From: JAFAXD01 sp963760435
GTDB lineage: Bacteria; Pseudomonadota; Alphaproteobacteria; Rhizobiales; Xanthobacteraceae
Reading direction: 5' to 3'
Length of the DNA stretch: 64,000 nucleotides
NCBI GenBank assembly: GCA_963760435.1
Contig: CAVXDE010000043.1
Location: forward strand, 186,001 to 250,000
Shown: in pieces, positions 1 through 8,529 of the stretch
Layout of the letters: each line of letters opens with the position of its first letter
Numbering within the stretch: the first letter of the stretch is position 1
Translations under genes and position numbers: made by a program
Notes under the pieces: generated by a model
Database searches by the model: none
What the model was told of the DNA's origin: nothing
The model's input: only the letters and a program-made list of their open reading frames with translations

Positions 1-130
1 TGCCGGAGCCGTTGGGACCAATCAGACCGACGCGCTCGCCGGCCGCGACGGCGAGATCGATGCCGTCGAGCGCGACGAAGCCGCCGAAGCGCTTGCCCAG
101 CGATTCGACCTCAAGCAGGTTTGCGCTCAT
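1..130 (-). CDS. livG: Branched-chain-type ABC transporter ATP-binding protein LivG (partial, cut by window edge)
   Basis: Only the first 43 codons are present; the rest lies left of the window. The translation starts MSANLLEVESLGKRFGG and runs to the beginning of a Walker A loop (GPNGSG), as in LivG-type ATPases that power uptake of branched-chain amino acids or related carboxylates. The ATG at 130 overlaps the end of the livM reading frame by 20 bases, so the two are probably translated together. The substrate cannot be deduced from this fragment. Confidence 0.85.
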   Translation of the reverse strand, partial: MSANLLEVESLGKRFGGFVALDGIDLAVAAGERVGLIGPNGSG

Positions 131-1070
131 ACCGACGCCTGCGCAGAATGGATTGCACGAGCCCGACGATGCCGTTGGGCGCGATCACCACGAAAATCAC
201 CAGCAGCAGCCCGACGATCAGCACGTTGACCGAGCTCGAGATCGTCACCGTGATGTATTGCTGGAGGCTGCCGAGTACGATCGCGCCGATCAGCGGTCCG
301 AGCCAGGTGGCGGTGCCGCCGATGATCGGCATGGCGATCGAGTTGACCGCGTATTCGAGGCCGAATGCCGACGAAGGCTGCAGATAGCCGATGTAGTAGG
401 GGAACGGCGCGCCGGCCATTCCCATGAGGGCGCCCGAGATCGTGGTGGCGATCAGCTTGAGGCGCAGGGTCGGAACGCCGGATGCCTCAGCCGCAAGCTC
501 GTCATCGCGGATCGTGGCAAAGCCATAGCCGAGCGAGGACCGCTCGATGGTGCGCGCGACGGTGAGCGCGATCACGGCGAGGCCGAGCATCAACAGGAAC
601 AAGTAGTGCACGTAGTTGCCAAGGAAGGCGATGGTTGCCGGGCGCACCACATAGGCGCCGCGCGAGCCGCCGACATAGTTCCAGTTGACGATCAGGGTTT
701 GCAGCACGACGGCGAGCGCCAGTGTGGCGATAGCGAAAAACGCGCCGCGCAGGCGCAGTGTCAGATAACCCATGCCGAGGCCAACCAAACCAGAGATCAC
801 GGCCGCAATGACGATGAGCACCGGGATCGGCATCGGATAGAACTTGTGCATGAACACGGAGGAATAGGCGCCGAGCGCAAAGAAGGCCGCGCTGCCGAAG
901 TTCACGTAGCCGGTGTAGCCGCCGAGGATGTTCCAGGCGGTGGCCAGCACGATGAACTGCAGCACCGTGTAGCCGGCGAAGAACACATAGTCGTTGTTGA
1001 TCGCCACTGCGCAACCGAAAACGATTGCCGCAACGACGACCGCGACCAGAAAGAAAATGCCCGAGCGCAT
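111..1070 (-). CDS. livM: Branched-chain-type ABC transporter permease LivM
   Basis: A 319-residue, very hydrophobic inner-membrane protein of the LivM family, one of the two permease subunits of a Liv/Urt-type uptake system. The central motif GGYTGYVNFGSAAFFALGAY is the family hallmark. I start it at the ATG at 1070 (MRSGIFFLVAVVV) because this overlaps the livH stop as ATGA, a sign of translational coupling; a longer in-frame start at 1145 would lie inside livH and add a non-hydrophobic tail. It lies between livH and livG in one minus-strand operon. No substrate-binding protein is visible on this side, so the substrate is unknown. Confidence 0.9.
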   Translation of the reverse strand: MRSGIFFLVAVVVAAIVFGCAVAINNDYVFFAGYTVLQFIVLATAWNILGGYTGYVNFGSAAFFALGAYSSVFMHKFYPMPIPVLIVIAAVISGLVGLGMGYLTLRLRGAFFAIATLALAVVLQTLIVNWNYVGGSRGAYVVRPATIAFLGNYVHYLFLLMLGLAVIALTVARTIERSSLGYGFATIRDDELAAEASGVPTLRLKLIATTISGALMGMAGAPFPYYIGYLQPSSAFGLEYAVNSIAMPIIGGTATWLGPLIGAIVLGSLQQYITVTISSSVNVLIVGLLLVIFVVIAPNGIVGLVQSILRRRRYERKPA

Positions 1071-1942
1071 CAGCGTCCCAACAGCCCGGCCGGCCGGAAC
1101 GCCAGCGTCAGAAGCAGAATGCCGAACGACACGGCGGGAGCCCATGAGGGACCGTAGAACGTCGACGTGAAGCTCTCGGCGACCCCGAGCAGCATCGCGG
1201 CGATGATCGTCCCCGGCAGGCTACCCAATCCGCCCAGCACGCAGATCGCAAACACGCGTCCGATATATTCGCGCCCGACCGACGGCTCGACCGGTTGGAT
1301 GATGATCAGGAATGCGCCGGCGAGCGACGCGGTCGCAATCGAGATTGCGAAGGCGATGCGTTTGATCCGGGTCGGGCTTGCCGCCATCAGCCGCAGCGCC
1401 AGCTGATCCTGCGCCACCGCCATGATGGCGCGACCGATGAATGTGCGCGAGAGGAACAACTGCAGCACGACGAACATCAGGATCGACATCAAGCAGGGGA
1501 TCAGCATGCGCTTGGGCAGGTTGATGAAGCCGATGTTGATCGACTGATCGACGTAGCTTGCCTGCACGTAGCGGTAATCAACCCCAAAGACGAGGATCAG
1601 TAGTACCTCGGTGATAAACAGCAGGCCGAAGAAGAAAGCGAGCCCGCTCAGCGCCTCGCGACCACGCACCTCGAAGGCCACGTGGTAGACCTGATAAATG
1701 GCCGCGCCGAGGGCATAGAACGCCGGCAGGGCGATGATTGCGGCGACGATCGGATCGATACCGAGCTGGGCGTTGAGAATATAGGCGATGTAGGAGCCGA
1801 GAATGATGAACGCCGGATGGGCGATATTGACGATGTCGAGAATTCCGAACGAGATCGAAATTCCGATGGTCACCGCCGCGTAGAAACCGCCCAGCAACAG
1901 CCCCGCGATCAGCGCGTTGACAGCAAGCTCCGGTGAAAACAA
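1070..1942 (-). CDS. livH: Branched-chain-type ABC transporter permease LivH
   Basis: Permease of the LivH family, about 290 residues and mostly transmembrane. The N-terminal motif NALIAGLLLGGFYAA and the segment GISISFGILDIVNIAHPAF are typical. I prefer the TTG at 1942, which has an AGAGGGG ribosome site about seven bases upstream and gives the usual short N-terminus. An ATG at 1990 would add 16 polar residues and has no clear ribosome site. Its stop overlaps the livM start as ATGA. It is the first gene of the visible minus-strand operon, and is divergent from the FAD monooxygenase at 2044 with about 100 bases between them for both promoters. Confidence 0.88.
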   Translation of the reverse strand: MFSPELAVNALIAGLLLGGFYAAVTIGISISFGILDIVNIAHPAFIILGSYIAYILNAQLGIDPIVAAIIALPAFYALGAAIYQVYHVAFEVRGREALSGLAFFFGLLFITEVLLILVFGVDYRYVQASYVDQSINIGFINLPKRMLIPCLMSILMFVVLQLFLSRTFIGRAIMAVAQDQLALRLMAASPTRIKRIAFAISIATASLAGAFLIIIQPVEPSVGREYIGRVFAICVLGGLGSLPGTIIAAMLLGVAESFTSTFYGPSWAPAVSFGILLLTLAFRPAGLLGR

Positions 1943-2043
1943 GTGCGTCCCCTCTAATTCCCGTCGCGGCCCATCGCGCGGTCGAAGCATTTTTCGCTAC
2001 TGTGCAGGAAGGCTTACGCCTTGGCTAGTCCTGAGATGAAGTT

Positions 2044-3237
2044 ATGAAGGCGCTGATCATTGGCGGCTCGATGGCCGGGCTGTTCGCGGCACTGCTACTG
2101 CGGCAACGCGGGTTGGACGCTGTGGTATTCGAGCGCGCGGCAACGGGGCTGTCCGGGCGCGGCGCCGGTATTGCGACTCATGTGCAGATTCTCGACGTAA
2201 TCGAATCACTCGGGCTCGACACGCGCGAGCTCGGGGTCAGTATCCGCCTGCGGCGTGTGTTCGGGTCCGACGGGAGCCTTGTCGCCGAGAGTATGCGGCC
2301 GCAGCTCATGACCTCCTGGGATCGATTGTTCACCCTCCTGCGCGTGGCGCTGCCGGACGCGTGCTATCAGCGCGGCCAGGAGTTCGTGCGTGCCGAGCAG
2401 ACCAACAGCTCCGTAACAGCCCATTTCGCTGACGGCGGTCGCGCGAGCGGCGATCTCCTGATTGGCGCTGACGGTCTTCGCTCCAGCGTGCGCACCAGCA
2501 TGATCTCGCAGCAGTCATTGCTCTATGCGGGTTACGTGGCCTGGCGTGCATTGGCCGCCGAACAGGCATTTTCCGAGGAGTTGCACAACGATCTGTTCGA
2601 TGCACTTGGCTTCAGCTTGCCGGCGGGCGAGCAGATGCTGGGATACCCGGTCGCCGGGCCGGGCAATGACCTGCGGCCCGGACACCGACGCTATAACATC
2701 GTCTGGTACCGGCCAGCCGATGAGCCGACCTTGGCGCGACTTCTCACCGACGCGCGTGGGCACCGCCACGACATTTCCATCCCGCCCCCACTCATCCCGG
2801 AAGCGACCATTGTGGAGCTACGCAATTCCGGGGCGGTCTTGGCACCGCAGTTCCGCACCGTGCTGGATCTGTGCGATCGCCCGTTTCTGCAGCCGATTTA
2901 CGATTTCGAAGTCTCGTACATGCACGCCGGGCAGGTGGCGCTGATCGGAGATGCCGCCTTCGTGGTGCGTCCTCATGTTGGCGCCGGGGTTGCCAAGGCA
3001 GCCCAGGATGCGGCGGCGCTCGCGCAGGCGCTGGCCACGGCTCGGTCGATTGAAGCCGCGCTCGGGGCATTCCAAGCGACGCGCCGGCCGATCGGCCAGC
3101 GCATGGTCGCCCGCGGACGCGATCTCGGCGCCGCCATGCAGGCCCAGCTATCCACGGAGCACGAGCGCGCCATGGCGGCGCGTTATCGCGAGCCGGCGGC
3201 CGTCCTGGCCGAAACGGCGACCTTGGATTTTCTCTGA
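2044..3237 (+). CDS. FAD-dependent aromatic-ring monooxygenase-like protein
   Basis: A 397-residue flavoprotein of the FAD_binding_3 (PF01494) class, which hydroxylates aromatic or heteroaromatic rings using NAD(P)H and oxygen. It has an N-terminal dinucleotide fold (GGSMAGLFAALLLRQRG), an RGAGI loop, the middle GADGLRSSVR motif, and the C-terminal GDAAFVVRPHVGAG FAD-ribityl motif. The N-terminus with SGRGAGI recalls 2,6-dihydroxypyridine 3-hydroxylases, but the substrate cannot be fixed from sequence. No signal peptide, so cytoplasmic. It is divergent from livH, and its last 55 bases overlap the 3' end of the convergent dehydrogenase gene. Confidence 0.85.
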   Translation: MKALIIGGSMAGLFAALLLRQRGLDAVVFERAATGLSGRGAGIATHVQILDVIESLGLDTRELGVSIRLRRVFGSDGSLVAESMRPQLMTSWDRLFTLLRVALPDACYQRGQEFVRAEQTNSSVTAHFADGGRASGDLLIGADGLRSSVRTSMISQQSLLYAGYVAWRALAAEQAFSEELHNDLFDALGFSLPAGEQMLGYPVAGPGNDLRPGHRRYNIVWYRPADEPTLARLLTDARGHRHDISIPPPLIPEATIVELRNSGAVLAPQFRTVLDLCDRPFLQPIYDFEVSYMHAGQVALIGDAAFVVRPHVGAGVAKAAQDAAALAQALATARSIEAALGAFQATRRPIGQRMVARGRDLGAAMQAQLSTEHERAMAARYREPAAVLAETATLDFL

Positions 3238-4137
3238 CGCGCGCCCCGCTTGCGCTTCACCCCGGCCATTTCTTCCAGCACGGCGCAGACCGCTGCCGTG
3301 TCGTGCGCCGCGTGGCCCATGGACATGGCCGCCGCGTAGATCGGCAAGGTCGCGCTCATCAGCGGCGTCGGGCAGCCGAGCTGCGCTGCATGCTCGCCGA
3401 TCACGGCGAGGTCCTTCTGCCAGACTTTGATCGTCATCGACGCGTTCGTCGTAGCGGTCGGCGACCATCATCGGCGCGCGCAGCTCGAAGATGCGGGAAT
3501 TGCCGGCGCCAGCCTTGACCAGCTCGAAGATCTGTTTCGGGTCGAGGCCGGACTTGATGCCGAGCACCATGGCTTCAGCGCTGGCCACGTTATGGATCGC
3601 GACCAGCAAGTTGGCGACATACTTCATGCGGCTGCCGTTGCCATAGGCGCCGAGGTCATGCACGGCGCGGCCAATGCCGAGGAACACCGGCTTGAGCTTG
3701 GCGATCGCGCGAGGCTCGCCGCTGGCGTAGATCACGAGATCCTTGACCTTGGCCTGCGCGCCGGTGCCGCTGACCGGACAATCCAGCGCAGTGTGGCCGG
3801 CCGCTGTCAGCGCCTGCTCGGCCGCGAGCTTGTCGGCCAACGTGAAGGTGCTCGCTTCGATGATCGTGCGCTTGGGCAACTTCGCCGCCACGAGCTGCGC
3901 GACGGTGGCATGCAGCGCCGCCGGGTTTGGCAGGCTGGTGATGATGACCGGTGCTGCGCGCGCGACTGCCACGGCGTCAGCCGCAAGCTCGGCGCCCGCC
4001 TTGCGGGCCGCGCGCCGTGCGGCTGGATCGATATCGAAGCCAACCACGTGGAATCCGGCCGCCACCAGGTTCCTGGCGAACGCGCCACCCATGATGCCAA
4101 GACCCACGATGCCGATCGTCTTATCACCGTTGCTCAT
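3183..4137 (-). pseudogene. 3-hydroxyisobutyrate dehydrogenase / 6-phosphogluconate dehydrogenase-like NAD(P) oxidoreductase, frameshifted
   Basis: A beta-hydroxyacid dehydrogenase with N-terminal Rossmann motif GIVGLGIMGGAFARNL, the substrate-loop motif DCPVSGTGAQA, and the C-terminal helical domain (MKYVANLLVAIHN, then MTIKVWQKDLAVIGEHA). The reading frame breaks near 3440-3450: the first part runs out of frame after ADRYDE, and the expected C-terminal domain continues in another frame from about 3437. Removing one base (for example one A of the AA in GACGAACGCG, coding strand) restores a full-length protein of about 317 residues. I start at the ATG at 4137, behind an AGGGAGA site. Either an assembly error or a recent mutation; the family is clear, the substrate is not. 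Confidence 0.8.
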
Positions 4138-4247
4138 GCGTCTTTCTCCCTTGCGCCGTCCCACTTCGCACGGAAACGGTCACGGCGCACGCCTTCCGCC
4201 CGCCGCCCGGATCGCCTATCGTTCGCGCCGCCGAAACGGGGGATTGC

Positions 4248-4688
4248 ATGTCGATCAAGCTTGCGCAGGCCAGCACCATCGTCGACGTCGCGCTTCAAAA
4301 AGGGCGCGAACTCAATCTGCGTCCGCTGGTGGTGGCCGTGCTGGACGCCGGCGGACATCTCGTCGCCTACAAGCGCGAGGATAAATCGGCCATCCTGCGA
4401 TTCGAAATCGCCTATGCCAAAGCCTACGCGGCGCTGGGCATGGGGTTCGGCTCGCGCGGCTTGTTCGAACGGGCCCAGAAGGCGCCGATGTTCATCACCA
4501 CGCTGAGCGCCGTGAGCAATGGGCGGGTGATGGCGGTTCCGGGTGGCGTGCTGATCCAGGACCATGATGGGGACACGATTGGCGCGGTGGGTATTTCGGG
4601 CGACACGTCGGACAATGATGAGGCCTGCGCGGTTGCCGGCATCACGGCCGCGGGCCTGAAGTCGGAGACTGGTCTAGGCAAGGGGTAA
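4248..4688 (+). CDS. HbpS/GlcG-like (DUF336) protein
   Basis: A 146-residue protein of the GlcG/HbpS family (PF03928, formerly DUF336), whose best-studied member binds haem and others sit in glycolate or diol-utilisation operons. The core VVAVLDAGGHLVAYKRED and the C-terminal PGGVLIQDHDGDTIGAVGISG segments are family hallmarks. Start chosen at the ATG preceded by GGGGGA. It lies four bases before the LLM monooxygenase, so the two are almost certainly one operon, suggesting an auxiliary role in that oxidative step. No signal peptide is seen. Confidence 0.85.
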   Translation: MSIKLAQASTIVDVALQKGRELNLRPLVVAVLDAGGHLVAYKREDKSAILRFEIAYAKAYAALGMGFGSRGLFERAQKAPMFITTLSAVSNGRVMAVPGGVLIQDHDGDTIGAVGISGDTSDNDEACAVAGITAAGLKSETGLGKG

Positions 4689-4692
4689 TCCC

Positions 4693-5799
4693 ATGAAGCT
4701 CGGCTTCTTCACCATGCCGATCCATCCGTTGGACAAGGATTGGCGGGTATCGCTGGCAGAAGACCGCGAGGCCTTCATCCTCGCCGATGAGCTTGGCTAC
4801 GCCGAGGCCTATTGCGGCGAGCACGCCACCGACAAGGCCGAGAACATCACCTCCTGCGCGATGTTCCTCGCGACCCTGGTCGACGCGACGCGGCGCATCA
4901 AGCTCGGCACCGGCACGGTCAATCTGCCCAACTCGCATCCGGTCACCGTCGCGAGCCAGATCGCGATGCTTGATCACTTGCTCGACGGCCGCTTCATCTT
5001 CGGCATCAGTCCGGGCGGGCTCCTGTCTGACGCCGAGGCCTATGGCAACCTCGAGGCCGACCGCAACGCCATGTTCGTCGAAGCGATCAATCAGATCATG
5101 GCGATCTGGCAGGGCGAGCCGCCCTACGGGCTCAGCGGCAAGTACTGGAACGTCAAAGTCGAGCGCCACTACATCCCCGAGATCGGCCAGGGTTTCGTCG
5201 GGAAACCGTTGCAGCGGCCGCATCCGCCGATCGTGGTCACGGTGGTCGCGCCGTTCTCCAAGGGCGTGACCGAAGCCGCCGCCCGCGGCTGGGATCCGAT
5301 CTCGGCGAACTTCCTGATGCCGGCCTGGGTGAAGAGCCATTGGCCGAAATATGTGGAAGGCTGTGAGCGCGTCGGCCGGCCCGCCAAACCGGCGAACTGG
5401 CGCGTCGCCAAGAGCATCTTCGTCGCCGACGACGATGCCACTGCGCGCAACTACGCGACCGACCCGAACAGCCCATACCGTTACTACTACAAACAATTGT
5501 TCACGAAACTCACGCGCAACGGCCGCTTCGATTTGTTCAAGACTTATCGCGAGCAGCCCGATCATGAAGTGACGTTGGACAGCGTGTGTGATTCGCTGAT
5601 CATCTACGGCTCACCCTCCAAGGTCGTGGACGAGCTTCTGGCGTTCCGCGAACAGGTCGGCGACTTCGGCACGCTGCTCTATGCCGGCAAGGATTGGCGC
5701 AGCCCGTCGCTGGCGCGGCGCTCCATGCAGCTGATGGCCGAAAAGGTGATGCCGCAGCTCAACAACGCAATCACCCGCGCCACGGCCGCCGTGGTGTAA
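4693..5799 (+). CDS. LLM-class flavin-dependent monooxygenase (luciferase-like)
   Basis: A 368-residue bacterial-luciferase-like (PF00296) enzyme, which uses reduced flavin supplied by a separate reductase to oxygenate a substrate. The N-terminus MKLGFFTMPIHP, the segment YCGEHATDKAENITS, and the SNGRLI-like motif LLDGRFIFGISPGG are typical of the limonene-monooxygenase-like branch. It is co-oriented with the HbpS/GlcG-like gene only four bases upstream. No flavin reductase is encoded nearby. The substrate is unknown; the neighbourhood suggests an organic carbon source rather than bioluminescence. Confidence 0.85.
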   Translation: MKLGFFTMPIHPLDKDWRVSLAEDREAFILADELGYAEAYCGEHATDKAENITSCAMFLATLVDATRRIKLGTGTVNLPNSHPVTVASQIAMLDHLLDGRFIFGISPGGLLSDAEAYGNLEADRNAMFVEAINQIMAIWQGEPPYGLSGKYWNVKVERHYIPEIGQGFVGKPLQRPHPPIVVTVVAPFSKGVTEAAARGWDPISANFLMPAWVKSHWPKYVEGCERVGRPAKPANWRVAKSIFVADDDATARNYATDPNSPYRYYYKQLFTKLTRNGRFDLFKTYREQPDHEVTLDSVCDSLIIYGSPSKVVDELLAFREQVGDFGTLLYAGKDWRSPSLARRSMQLMAEKVMPQLNNAITRATAAVV

Positions 5800-5841
5800 G
5801 GCAGCCCTTGCTCCTTTCATCCGGCGTGCGATGCTGAGCGC

Positions 5842-6324
5842 ATGCTGGTCAAACTTGACGAATCACGGCTCCGCGACGGGCGCCAATCGGCACGGGCACT
5901 TGCTATTGCCCGCGGCACGCAGCGGCTCCTGACCGCGCTCGGCCGCACCTGCGTCACTGAACTGCCATTGCCGTCAGGCCGTCGTGCCGATTTGGTGGCG
6001 CTCGCCGACGATGGTGATATCTGGATCATCGAGATCAAATCCTCCATCGCCGATTTCTGTGCCGACCAGAAATGGCCGGACTATCGGGCTCATTGCGACC
6101 GCCTCTTGTTTGCGACTGCCCTCGACGTGCCGCAGGAGATCTTTCCCGAGGACGCCGGGCTGATCGTGGCCGATGAATTTGGCGCGGACCTGCTGCGCGA
6201 GCCGCCGGAGCACCGCCTGCATGCTGCAACGCGGCGCAGCATGCTGCTCCTGTTTGCCCGCGCCGCCGCGCGACGTCTGCAGGCGCTCGGCGACCCAACC
6301 GGGCCGTACGGGGCGGAGTTCTAG
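5842..6324 (+). CDS. mmcB: MmcB-family DNA repair protein
   Basis: A 160-residue protein of the MmcB family (formerly DUF1052), which in Caulobacter is an SOS-linked gene needed for mitomycin C resistance. The segments GRRADLVALADDGDIWIIEIKSS and PDYRAHCDRLLFA resemble the D...E-x-K core of PD-(D/E)XK nucleases, which is how the family is usually interpreted. The adjacent operons are metabolic, so it is probably transcribed alone; I see no obvious SOS box in the short gap upstream. Confidence 0.85.
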   Translation: MLVKLDESRLRDGRQSARALAIARGTQRLLTALGRTCVTELPLPSGRRADLVALADDGDIWIIEIKSSIADFCADQKWPDYRAHCDRLLFATALDVPQEIFPEDAGLIVADEFGADLLREPPEHRLHAATRRSMLLLFARAAARRLQALGDPTGPYGAEF

Positions 6325-6432
6325 CGCCCCAGCTCTGCCGTCGGCTGCCTTGTGGGCCGCGCGCACCGCGGTGTAGTTTTAGCCCAACACGCCGGTGCCA
6401 ACGCCCGGCGGCCGCTTCGGGAAACGCCATCG

Positions 6433-7689
6433 ATGCTGGAACGAGCGCCCACGCCGGGCTTCCGTGAGCTCGACGAGATCACGACCAAGACCGACACCCG
6501 TGACATCCTCTCCCACGCCACCAAACAGGCGGAGAGCTACGAAGATTATTTCCTGGTCGATATCGACGCACATGTGACCGAGACCCAGTTCTGGCCGGAG
6601 ATCATTGCCCGGGTCGACAATGAGGTGATCCGCCAGATGGGCGAGGCGCAGTTCATGCGCCCGGGCCAGGGCACGACAGCGCTGCTCAACGCCGTCCCCG
6701 GCATGACCTATCAGCCCCTGCACGGGCGCATCCCGCATCAGGCCGGTCTGCTTGAGCCCATCGAGGGCAAGGGCTGTCATCACTTCACCGAGCTTGCCCG
6801 GCGCTCCATGGATGCGATGGGCATCGACTATCAGATCGTGTTTCCCACCCCGATGCTGCTGCTCGGCATGCATCCGCAGGAGGACATCGAGGTCGCGTTG
6901 TCGAAGGCCTATAATCGTTGGGCGACCGAATGCATCCTGCCCGAGGATCCGCGGCTCAAGGGCCTCGCCTATCTGCCGTTCAACACGCCCGAAGCCTGTT
7001 GCGAAGAGGTGAAACGCTACGCCGATGATCCCAACATCATCGGCTTCACGGTGACCTCGACGCGCAATCGGCCGATCCATCACAACCGCTATATGCGGCT
7101 CTATTCGATGATCGAGGAGACCGGCAAGCCGCTTGCCTGGCACTCGGGCTTCAATTGGGGCGATCCGTCGTTTGCCCAACTCAACCGCTTCATCTCCATG
7201 CACTCGCTCTCCTTTGTACACTACAGCCTGATCCACATGACCAACTGGATCATCAACGGGCTGCCGGAGCGCTTCCCGAAGATCAAACTCCTCTGGGTCG
7301 AGAGCGGATGCGCCTGGATTCCGTTCCTGATGCAGCGGCTCGACCACGAGTACATGATGCGCTCGTGCGAGGCGCCGGCGCTCAAGCGATTGCCGAGCGA
7401 ATACATGCGCGACATGTACTACACGACGCAGCCGCTCGAGCGCTCCAACTTGAAGATCCTGCAGTGCTCGCTCGAAGCCTTCAAAGCTGAAACCCAGTTG
7501 TTGTTTGCTTCGGACTGGCCGCACTGGGACTTCGATCCGCCATCCTCGATCACGACCTTGCCGTTCCTGTCTGATGACGCCAAGCGCAACATCCTCGGTC
7601 TCAACGCGGCGCGGCTGTTCAATCTCGAGGTCAAACGCATGAAGCCGCGGGCCAAGGACGTGCTCGCGACGCGTCCAGGAATTTCTTGA
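6433..7689 (+). CDS. Amidohydrolase 2 family metal-dependent hydrolase/decarboxylase
   Basis: A cytoplasmic metal-dependent enzyme of the amidohydrolase 2 (PF04909, ACMSD-like) family, about 418 residues from the ATG at 6433. The N-terminal metal motif is DIDAHVTE (D-x-H rather than H-x-H), followed by LAWHSGFNWG and, near the end, LFASDWPHWDF, which supply further metal ligands. It heads a three-gene operon with a small uncharacterised protein (gap 10 bases) and a Rieske ferredoxin (gap 18 bases). The association with a Rieske protein suggests a role in oxidative degradation, but the substrate is not deducible. An earlier in-frame start at 6352 exists and lacks support. Confidence 0.8.
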   Translation: MLERAPTPGFRELDEITTKTDTRDILSHATKQAESYEDYFLVDIDAHVTETQFWPEIIARVDNEVIRQMGEAQFMRPGQGTTALLNAVPGMTYQPLHGRIPHQAGLLEPIEGKGCHHFTELARRSMDAMGIDYQIVFPTPMLLLGMHPQEDIEVALSKAYNRWATECILPEDPRLKGLAYLPFNTPEACCEEVKRYADDPNIIGFTVTSTRNRPIHHNRYMRLYSMIEETGKPLAWHSGFNWGDPSFAQLNRFISMHSLSFVHYSLIHMTNWIINGLPERFPKIKLLWVESGCAWIPFLMQRLDHEYMMRSCEAPALKRLPSEYMRDMYYTTQPLERSNLKILQCSLEAFKAETQLLFASDWPHWDFDPPSSITTLPFLSDDAKRNILGLNAARLFNLEVKRMKPRAKDVLATRPGIS

Positions 7690-7699
7690 AGAACAACAC

Positions 7700-8020
7700 A
7701 TGACAGACACCGAAACAAAACCGGCGCCGAGAAACGCGCCGGCCAACGCAACCTGCGGCGACGCTTTCGTCGCGGCCGCGGAACGCGCGCTCACGTCGGG
7801 CGATCTCGACCTCGTGCCCGATGCCGAGCTCGAGCGCGTCTTCACCGCCGCGGTCCGGCTCTATGCTGCCAAGGTCGATCTCGACAACAAACCCATCAGC
7901 CCGGTGACGGCGGAGAAGCTGACGCCGACCGACGTGGTGGTCTCGGTCACCGCCATGATCCGGGCCGTGGGGCTCAATCTCTGGGACCTGTCGATGTGGT
8001 TCCAGCGTCCGCATTCTTGA
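7700..8020 (+). CDS. Uncharacterised small protein between amidohydrolase and Rieske genes
   Basis: A 106-residue soluble protein that I do not recognise. It has a disordered alanine/proline-rich N-terminus and a mostly helical body (AAERALTSG, then YAAKVDLDNKPISPVTAEKLTPTDVVVSVTAM read as separate helices), ending with WDLSMWFQRPHS. No cysteine pair or metal motif is visible apart from one cysteine near the start. It sits 10 bases after the amidohydrolase and 18 bases before the Rieske ferredoxin, so it probably belongs functionally with them, perhaps as a subunit or assembly partner. That role is a guess from context only. Confidence 0.65.
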   Translation: MTDTETKPAPRNAPANATCGDAFVAAAERALTSGDLDLVPDAELERVFTAAVRLYAAKVDLDNKPISPVTAEKLTPTDVVVSVTAMIRAVGLNLWDLSMWFQRPHS

Positions 8021-8038
8021 ACGGGAGGAATAAGAACA

Positions 8039-8476
8039 ATGCGTGAGATCAATGTCGGACCGGCATCCGCTTTCGCCGATCCGGGACGCAAGCTGATTGA
8101 ATCGGAAGGCCTGGAAGTCGGCATCTTCAAGCTCGGGGGCGAATTCTTCGCCTATGAGAACGTGTGCCCGCACATCGGCGGACCGGCGTGCCAGGGCAAG
8201 ATCATCGCCAAAGTCGAAGAGGATGTCGCCGAGGATCGCACCAGCCAAGGTTTTGTCTTCTCCAAAACCAAGATCAACGTGGTCTGCCCGTGGCACGGTT
8301 TCGAGTTCGACATCCGCACCGGACGCCATCACGGCAATCCGCGCTATCGGCTTAAGCCCATCAAGGTGCGGGTCGAGGACGGCCAGGTGATCGTATCGCT
8401 GCCGGAAGAGAAGAAGCCGCAGAACACCACCGTACAGCCCACACCGGACGGCAACGCCAGCCGACCGGTGTTTTGA
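8039..8476 (+). CDS. Rieske [2Fe-2S] ferredoxin-like protein with enlarged cluster-binding spacing
   Basis: A 145-residue soluble Rieske domain protein. The cluster ligands are C43-P-H45 and C83-P-W-H86. These two boxes are separated by 37 residues, about 20 more than in ordinary Rieske ferredoxins, the extra segment being acidic (KVEEDVAEDRTSQG). Such proteins transfer electrons to oxygenases. A strong GGAGGAA site precedes the ATG. It is last in the operon with the amidohydrolase and the 106-residue protein. A C-terminal proline/threonine-rich tail of about 20 residues looks disordered. No oxygenase alpha subunit or reductase is encoded next to it, so its partner is unknown. Confidence 0.85.
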   Translation: MREINVGPASAFADPGRKLIESEGLEVGIFKLGGEFFAYENVCPHIGGPACQGKIIAKVEEDVAEDRTSQGFVFSKTKINVVCPWHGFEFDIRTGRHHGNPRYRLKPIKVRVEDGQVIVSLPEEKKPQNTTVQPTPDGNASRPVF

Positions 8477-8489
8477 TTCTCGGCTGCTT

Positions 8490-8515
8490 ACCTCTCCCCG
8501 CTTGCGGGGAGAGGT
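8490..8515. repeat. Perfect 26-nt palindrome between convergent genes; likely bidirectional terminator/REP
   Basis: A perfect inverted repeat: a 12-base arm ACCTCTCCCCGC, a 2-base loop and the matching arm. It lies between the stop of the Rieske gene and the stop of regA. The same 26-base sequence recurs in the opposite orientation at 29243-29268. A stem of this strength could act as a transcription terminator in both directions, but there is no T-run, so it may simply be a REP-type element. Confidence 0.8.
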
Positions 8516-8529
8516 AGCTGCCGCGTGAA

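Noticed and set aside
3430..3450. Programmed ribosomal frameshift in the dehydrogenase or the three other interrupted genes
   Set aside because: No slippery heptamer or downstream structure is evident, and the four families are not known to use frameshifting; a single-base sequence error is simpler.
3427..4506. Long plus-strand open frame (about 359 codons)
   Set aside because: Antisense to the frameshifted dehydrogenase; no protein-like features.
6379..7845. Long minus-strand open frame (about 488 codons)
   Set aside because: Antisense to the amidohydrolase gene, which has complete metal motifs; the antisense translation shows no recognisable domain.
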